This document shows positions 56,331 through 64,000 of a DNA stretch of 64,000 bases, piece by piece (the stretch's first letter is position 1; each line of letters opens with the position of its first letter). Origin of the DNA: Muscardinus avellanarius (Eukaryota; Chordata; Mammalia; Rodentia; Gliridae); NCBI GenBank assembly GCA_963383645.1, contig OY726565.1, positions 35,197,529 through 35,261,528 of the forward strand, read 5' to 3'. The notes beneath the pieces are model-generated. The model had not been told where the DNA came from. It ran no database searches and worked only from the letters and a program-made list of their open reading frames with translations. The position numbers and the translations under genes were made by a program.

Positions 56331-56617
56331 AGATCTATTCAGCTTATCCTTATTTTGGGTTTTCTGCACAGATAATTCTGAAGCAAAATACAGATGAGAG
56401 CTAGAGCTCATCTCATGTCCTCATCAGGTATTGACACACATCATATTTTGAAAACCTATTATCTCATCTGTGAAGCTTTTGCTTTCTTGTATGAGATCAT
56501 GCGAAAGTCATCAAAATATGACCAGAAATTATCATAAGCTATGTACAAGTTGAGAGAGTGGTGCAATTATTTCTAGGCATTTAAATGTTATTAAAGTAAA
56601 TAATTACTATTCAAATA
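56331..56617. other. Unassigned intergenic DNA
   Basis: No element recognised. Confidence 0.4.
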
Positions 56618-56629
56618 CAAGATCATTGA

Positions 56630-56852
56630 GCCGGGTATGGTGGCGCACACTTGTAATCCCAGCATTTGGGAGGCTGAGACTGGAGGATCGCAGTTCGCGG
56701 ACAGTCTCAGCTACTTAGTGAGGCTCTTTGCAACTCAGTGAGACCCTGTTTCAAAATAAAAACTAAAAAATAAGGCTGGGTTTGTAGCTCGGATGTAGAA
56801 TGCCCTGGGTTTTATCCCCAGTACCTCAAAAACAAAACAAAATAAAAAAATT
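56630..56852 (+). mobile_element. B1-dID SINE with 12-bp TSD
   Basis: CAAGATCATTGA lies at 56618-56629 and 56853-56864. The head GCCGGGTATGGTGGCGCAC is well kept. Confidence 0.95.
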
Positions 56853-56864
56853 CAAGATCATTGA

Positions 56865-57624
56865 ATCAATCATCTGAATTAAGACTAAAACCATTATCAA
56901 GAATATACAATACACTAGAGATTATATACTACAGAAGATAATAGAATGAGTGAAGAAAAAAGACTTTGTTTATCATCCATTTATCATCATTAAGAGAGGA
57001 CAGGTTGAGTATGACAATAATTCTACTATGAAGCAGAATATGTATAGTTGAGTTGAATTTGAAGATATAGGGATTTTTTTAATGGAGTAAAAAATAGCTC
57101 TGATGTCCACTGTAAGCAATAGCTGTTTAAACATTTGAATGTATTGTCTCTCTCCTAGTATGTTAGAATCATTTTTCTTAATTGAATGAAATATAAAATT
57201 AATTGGGTTTGGGGATCAGAGAATTGAGGAAGTCTTCATGAAGGAACTGGGTCAGGAAAATGGAAGACAGGATGGAATGCATTTTTTATGTATCTCTTTC
57301 TTAATTTGGTCATGGTTTGATTATTTAAATAAAACATTTTCTATTTTGTAGACATATGCATGCTGAACATTACTGACTTTGTGGTAATCTTCCAATATAT
57401 TATTTTTAGGAAAACAGAGCTGTATTCCCAGGATTGAAAAAGACTTTGGACAAGTCAAGTCCTGAGCTTTCTGAAGGTTTTCCCTCCTCACCTGTGAAAC
57501 CCTTATTAATAAAATTGTTGCAGAAATTAGAGGGAATGATGTATCAGTCATATGGATGCTTAATAAATGGCAGTGTGGCCTTTCACTTTTTAATGACTAG
57601 AGAAGCTATATATTACAGAGTAGA
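56865..57624. other. Unassigned intergenic DNA
   Basis: No element or supported exon. Small frames near 57321-57667 lack any recognisable motif. Confidence 0.4.
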
Positions 57625-57786
57625 CAGAATCTTGGAATCAGAATTACATCAACCAGACAGTGTTTGAATTATGGCTCTGTCACCCCATTTAGTTTGTGAT
57701 CTTGGTCAGGTGACTTAACATTGCCTTCCCTTCCTTTTCTCATTTGTAAGTTGGAGGCTATAATATATCCTATCTCAGAGGGCTTG

Positions 57787-58369
57787 TGTCTCAGTCAACA
57801 CTCTCATGATATAATCCAAAATCACTGACCACACAACTGAGAGGAAGGAACGTTTAATTGTTCAATTTTCTGGAGATTCTGGATTCAGTCTGTGTGACGC
57901 CAGAGTCTGAAGCTCAGGGCATGGTAGAGGGAAGTAGAGAGGAGGAGAGTGCAAGGATCCACTCTCACATGGTGGATGCTGGAAGTAAGAGAGGGGGAGG
58001 GGAGAAGAAAGAACATGTAATCCTCAAGGCCACACTCCAAGGACCCCTCACTAGCAACCAAGCCCTGTTTCCAACACTGATACTTTGTTTTCATGAGGGC
58101 TAAGGGAACATTCTAAATCCAAACCATGAACCAGATGTGGGGCAAGCCTGTAATCCAGTACTTAAGAAGCCGAGGCAGGAGGATTTCAGGTTCAAGGACA
58201 GCCTCAGCAAGTAGTGAGACTCTCATCAACAGAGTGAGACTTTGTTTCATAAAATAAAAATAAAATAGGGCTGGGACTTACTTTGGAGGTAGAGTGCCCC
58301 TGAGTTCCATCCCCAGTACCACAAAAAACTAAAACTGAAACTAAAACTAAATAAATCCAAACCATTACA
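57787..58369 (-). mobile_element. MaLR LTR (MST type), interrupted by a SINE
   Basis: The right end ATCCAAACCATTACA is the complement of the MST start (TGTAATGGTTTGGAT). The interior has CATGAGGGCTAAGG, GAGAGGGGGAGGGGAG and TCAGTCAACACTCTCATG. It is split at 58128 by a SINE. Confidence 0.68.
58128..58351 (+). mobile_element. B1-dID SINE with 14-bp TSD
   Basis: TAAATCCAAACCAT lies at 58114-58127 and 58352-58365, in the MaLR LTR. The tail is CTAAAA-rich. Confidence 0.95.
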
Positions 58370-58440
58370 ACTCATGAAAATTACATCAGATAGTGCATGC
58401 CTGGCATGTGGAAGGTGCTCAATGAATATAATTATTTGTA

Positions 58441-59410
58441 CTACTAATAATTATTAATATAAATTAAACACTCTTACCAAGTCTGGTATGTAGTAAGTGC
58501 CCAATAGACATGTAATGATTTGTACTAATAAATAATGATTACACGATAAATTCAAAAGCAAATGCTATTTGTTAATTATTATTAATATATTTAACCACAG
58601 GCATTATTGTCATAAAACATATGACAAGCAAGTAAATCATGATTGGAGAGATTATTCTCAAATAAAAGAACCTAAGCTAGTCACACATATACAGACCTTA
58701 AGTGTTATTTTGAAGTACTACATTTGTATTTTCATTTTATTTGACTATGTTACCAGCATTTGCTTTTGACTTTACTTATGTCTTTACAATTCATGACTTA
58801 AATTCCCCTGAATTTAAGAAAAAAAAATGGAGGTCAAATCCAGTCAGTATTAGAAGCTGATTTCAAAACAACTAAGGAAGATAAACTCAAAGGAAAAATC
58901 ACCTTGTTAGAAAAGAAAGCCTTTAGGGGTCTTGAAGGATTAAAGCTAGTTTCTTGCTATTTTGAGCCAGGCAGAAAAATAGAGGTGTAGATTGAGAAGT
59001 AGAAAGATTATTACCCATGAGAGAAATGTTCTGCTTGACTATTTCCTTTCAAATCTTATTATGTAAGTTGACAGATGACTTTTTTCCTAACCCAAATTTA
59101 GGTCCCCTGTATGGGAAAGAAGTTCTAGTGAAATATTTATGTGTAAAAACTCTTCAGAATAAACCGTTTTCTTTCTATATGCCTATAATTATTTTCTGGC
59201 TTGTTTACAGTAATGTATAATCTCAACATTGTAGAACTGAGATTTGTTTTCCCTAAATATGTATGAATAAATATCTCATCCACCTGAACAGAAGTGAGGT
59301 TTGTTGATTTGGTTTACTTCTTCCAGTCTGATAAGCAGAAAACCTGTCATTGGAAGAATTCTGGAAGAGAAAATTATTACAACGACTGCCCAAGATTTCT
59401 TAGTGCAAGT
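58441..59410. other. Mostly unassigned DNA
   Basis: 58480-58540 (GTCTGGTATGTAGTAAGTGC, CCAATAGACATG) resembles another MIR 3' end. Nothing else recognised. Confidence 0.35.
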
Positions 59411-59478
59411 TCATTATTTATTGGTACTAGAAATTGAAACCAGGGGCATTCTACCTTTGAGCTACACTCCTGATCCAT
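59411..59478 (-). mobile_element. B1-dID SINE right arm only
   Basis: GGTACTAGAAATTGAAACC to TTTGAGCTACACTCCTGATC. The left arm has been replaced by a microsatellite. Confidence 0.8.
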
Positions 59479-60887
<1,409 letters not shown>

Positions 60888-61153
60888 TTCTTTCTTCCTT
60901 CCTTCCTTCCTTCCTTCCTTCCTTCCTTCCTTTCTTTCTTTCTTTCTTTTTTGGTGGGTCTGGGGGTGAAATACAGGGGCATTCGACCTTTGAGCTACAC
61001 CCCCTGCCCTATTTTTTTATTCTTTAATTTGGAACCGGGTCTCACTGAGTTGCAAAGGGCCTCACTAAGTAGCTGAGGCCGTTCGCAAACTGCGATCCTC
61101 CAGTCTCAGCCTCCCAAATGCTGGGATTATAAGCATGCACCACCATTCCCGGC
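60888..61153 (-). mobile_element. B1-dID SINE with (CTTC)n/(CTTT)n tail
   Basis: The tail has grown to about 55 bp of tetranucleotides (60894-60950). The body runs from GGTGGGTCTGGGGGTG to CCACCATTCCCGGC. Confidence 0.92.
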
Positions 61154-61187
61154 AATTCTTTCTTTTTTTAAATTTCTTTCTCTCCTT

Positions 61188-61370
61188 TTTTTGTAAGTGG
61201 TACTGGGATCAAATCCAGAGACATTCTGGCTCTGAGCTACATCCCTCAGACTGATTTTTTATTTTGAAGCAGGTTCTCACTAAGTTTCTGAGTCTGGTCT
61301 TGAACTTGTATTCCTCCAAACACAACCTACCAAATAGTGGTGTTACAGGTATTCATAACCATGCCTAACA
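61188..61370 (-). mobile_element. B1-dID SINE, diverged
   Basis: GTGGTACTGGGATCAAATCC and CTCTGAGCTACATCCCTC in the right arm; left arm ends near CATAACCATGCC. It lies 34 bp from the previous SINE in the same orientation. Confidence 0.85.
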
Positions 61371-61787
61371 TAATCAATCATTTCTTAACAGAAATCTGAA
61401 CCTAATTATAAGATTAGAAATCATGTGTCTGCCTACTATATATAGCATCATGCATAAAGCTGTAAAATTATCATTTAATATTTTATTCCCTTATCTGATG
61501 CAATGTAGCCATTAGTAGGAACTATGCCAATATAAGATAGAAATAAGTTAATTATTTAGACACTTCAGTGAGATGAGCTTTTCCAAGACCATATGAGTAC
61601 TTCCTAAAAGAATTTACATTCAGTAACTATTGGAGGGATGATTGGATCAATAAATCATTAATGAATGTAAGTGATGTATGTTAAATATTTCATTACCTAT
61701 ATAATTTATTCCCCTAAATTAACTATTAAGTTCATCGAAAGAAACATATAGTAAAATAAAGAAAATAAGTAGATTTAAGAAATGTTA
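61371..61787. other. Unassigned intergenic DNA
   Basis: No element recognised. Confidence 0.45.
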
Positions 61788-61997
61788 TCCGGGCATGGTG
61801 TCACACGCTTGTAATCCCACATTTGGGAGGCTAAGACTGGAGGATCGCTGTTTGCGGACAGCCTCAGCTACTTAGTGAGGCTTTCTGCAACTCAGTGAGA
61901 CCCTGTTTCAAAATAAATAATAAAAAATAGGGTAGGGGGTGCAACTTGGACATTGAATGCCCCTGAGTTTGATCCCCAGACCCGCAAAAAAAAAATG
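61788..61997 (+). mobile_element. B1-dID SINE
   Basis: Head TCCGGGCATGGTGTCACACG and right-arm end GATCCCCAGACCCGC with a 10-A tail. Confidence 0.92.
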
Positions 61998-63129
61998 CTG
62001 GCAAAAATCTATGAAAATCATTAGATTATACCTAATTTACAATGATGCACTTGGAAATTTGGTACCAATTTACTATGTCCTATAATATAATTTTCTTAAG
62101 GCAAAGAGAAAGTACACAATTAAGATTTACATACTAAGTACCTATGAAAGTGAATAAAACTATGAGCAGCATGCATTTCCTTGAAATACAAAAAATATAG
62201 GCATAAATAGGAACTATTTTGTATTATTTAATTTACTATTTTATTTTGAAAGATATATGATGCAAAAGAATCAATATATTAATTTTTAAAATAAAAACAG
62301 TTAAAATTAAGATAAATGTGTGCTACACTTGTTAAAGTGGTTACAACTTTATGACACAAGCACTTAAATATTGTTTGAATTATTTCTTACATTTTATTGC
62401 ATATTGAGATTCACAAGCTTCAAAATATATTTGAAATTCTACCTATACTATTTTACCTATCTATACTGATAAAGAAATCAAATTTAATGAATATGTACAA
62501 AAACAACTTAAGAAGAAAATTTTAACTTTTCTATGTTATCAACTTTTCCAATGACCTAGTTGCTTTATGTAGAAATTGTTATTAAATAACCAACTAATAT
62601 ACTAAAAAGTAAACTCTTAAATGATACATGATTACATGATTATGTCATATTTTGAAACTATTCTTTGTAATTCTAAAAAGTTCATGAAATGAGTCATTAA
62701 ATTTAGCTCAGAGCGATAGAAGGTACATCCTTCTATTTTATTTTCTACAAGTCAAAACAGGAATAATATTATATTCCTAATTAATGTTCTTAATTTTTAA
62801 ATAAAATACTGCAATGCAATGAAAATATTTCTAAGACTTCACATTAATTGCAGTCATCTTTAAAATGACAGAGTTCTCACAATGATATATTAAATCATGT
62901 GCTAATTAAAAAGACACAATTTCAGTTTCTTATGCAATACTATATTTAAAAATATAAAATCTTTAGGTGTCTAGAATTATAAGTTCCCCTCTTTGCATCT
63001 AATAAAAAGTTTGCGCCAAGGTATCTTTCATAGTTTCCCAAAGTGGGAAAAAATATCGATAAATAATATAGATACAGAAAAATATATAGATACATAAATG
63101 AATGCAAATTTGTCACTAAATATTCCCCC
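61998..63129. other. AT-rich DNA, nothing recognised
   Basis: Very AT-rich, without frames or repeats I can name. Confidence 0.45.
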
Positions 63130-63183
<54 letters not shown>

Positions 63184-63367
63184 CACTACAGATTGAACTC
63201 AGGAGGTTCTATCACTGAGATACAACTCTATCCCTTTTTATTTTCAAGCTTTAAAATATATTTGATATGGGTTCTCACTAAATTGCTGAGGCTGGACTGA
63301 GACTTGCATCCTTCTGCTCAACCTGCCAAGTATTAGGATTACAGGCATGTGTTACCATGACCAGCCG
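63130..63367 (-). mobile_element. B1-dID SINE with (GT)n tail
   Basis: About 25 GT units (63131-63180) stand in place of the tail. The body runs from ACACTACAGATTGAACTC to GTTACCATGACCAGCC. Confidence 0.9.
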
Positions 63368-64000
63368 TCACTGTTCCTTCTGTTTATTTGTTTAAAAAAG
63401 GGATATATTTTGGGGGGAAGCACTGAGTAATTTTTCTCCATAAAAAGAAAACAAGTCAAATAAGTTTGGAAACTTCTGTGAAAAGATACAGTAAAAATAT
63501 TCTATACATAATGGAAATCATTCTATATAATTCTATTTCCTTTCTTCTATACATAATGGAAATAATGAATAAGAATGGGGAGGCTGCCATTTCTAGAACA
63601 TATATTCACATAGATTATTTAAAATATGATGAATATAATTAGATGGCTAAATCTACATAATAAAATTATTTGGATACAACTAACCTTCATAGCTCTTTAC
63701 TTGGATACAACTTACCTTAATAGCTTTCAATAAGTTGATTGATTTAGCCATTGAATTGAAGAATTTATCTTGAATTCAAATAACACTTCACTAACCTCTG
63801 TCAGAAAAGATATCTTCTATGGTTGTGTATAAAACAGAATTCTTGACAGGGAATATCCTGTGACAAAGCCTGGAGACTAAAAAAAAAAAAAAAAGCTGAG
63901 GTTTATTGAGAAACTTTTAAAGAAGGTCTAATGGCAAGATTTTTTAAAGCTATGGAAATGTGATCATAGTATATTTTAATAGAACAGAACAAGCCTATGA
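63368..64000. other. AT-rich DNA with short direct repeats
   Basis: TTCTATACATAATGGAAAT occurs at 63500-63518 and 63545-63563. TTGGATACAACT recurs near 63670 and 63701. No repeat family or gene is recognised. Confidence 0.6.

Larger units (their letters stand above)
57625..58440 (+). mobile_element. MIR split by a MaLR LTR
   Basis: The left part (57625-57786) has GTGATCTTGGTCAGGTGACTT, TTTCTCATTTGTAAGTTGG and CTATCTCAGAGGGCTTG. The right part (58370-58440) has GCATGCCTGGCATGTGG and AAGGTGCTCAATGAATA, the MIR end. Together they give one MIR in order, with the LTR between. Confidence 0.7.

Overview
This is a mammalian, gene-free, AT-rich intergenic window, most likely from a squirrel-family rodent (Sciuridae). 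The main clue is the dominant short repeat, present in more than 35 copies. It is a dimeric SINE with a B1/7SL-like left arm and an ID-like, tRNA-derived right arm, of the B1-dID kind known from squirrels and relatives. LINE-1 (L1) elements and class II (IAP-like) solo LTRs of rodent type support this. I found no host protein-coding exon, tRNA, rRNA, CRISPR array or bacterial-type feature. Nearly all long open reading frames are L1 remnants or read through simple repeats.

Layout. 0.4-5.5 kb: a decayed, nearly full-length sense L1 with broken ORF1 and ORF2. 5.5-13.8 kb: SINEs, an L2 and MIR relics. 13.8-14.4 kb: a solo LTR with 4-bp target-site duplications (TSDs) and three internal tandem duplications. 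15-18 kb: SINEs, a perfect 99-bp tandem duplication with a third copy 1.2 kb away, and a Tigger/MER2-type DNA transposon. 18.4-22.2 kb: an antisense L1 broken up by an 871-bp nested insertion, SINEs and a 367-bp polypyrimidine tract. 23.5-28 kb: a second Tigger relic, MIRs and a MaLR LTR with an expanded CT tract. 28.2-31.1 kb: a badly decayed antisense ERVL-like internal region. 32.1 kb: an ancient CR1/L3 relic. 34-45 kb: an MLT1-like LTR, SINEs and MIR, L2 and L1 fragments. 45.6-46.0 kb: a well-preserved class II solo LTR with a 6-bp TSD and a duplicated promoter region carrying a CRE. 46.8-51.5 kb: an old sense L1, then a younger L1 5' half (5'UTR plus ORF1, no ORF2), then an old antisense L1. 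52.2-52.6 kb: a second class II solo LTR with a 6-bp TSD. 55-64 kb: MaLR LTRs, MIR and L2 relics, SINEs and microsatellites.

The elements do not form a pathway. The window records layered transposition: CR1/L3, L2 and MIR are oldest; MaLR, ERVL, Tigger and old L1 are intermediate; young L1, B1-dID SINEs and solo LTRs came last. I see no new gene system. The most unusual items are the U3 tandem duplications in all three best-preserved solo LTRs, the L1 5' half with a repeated-unit 5'UTR and only one stop in ORF1, the 871-bp nested insertion, and the 99-bp duplication. All family names were assigned by eye and were not checked with RepeatMasker.
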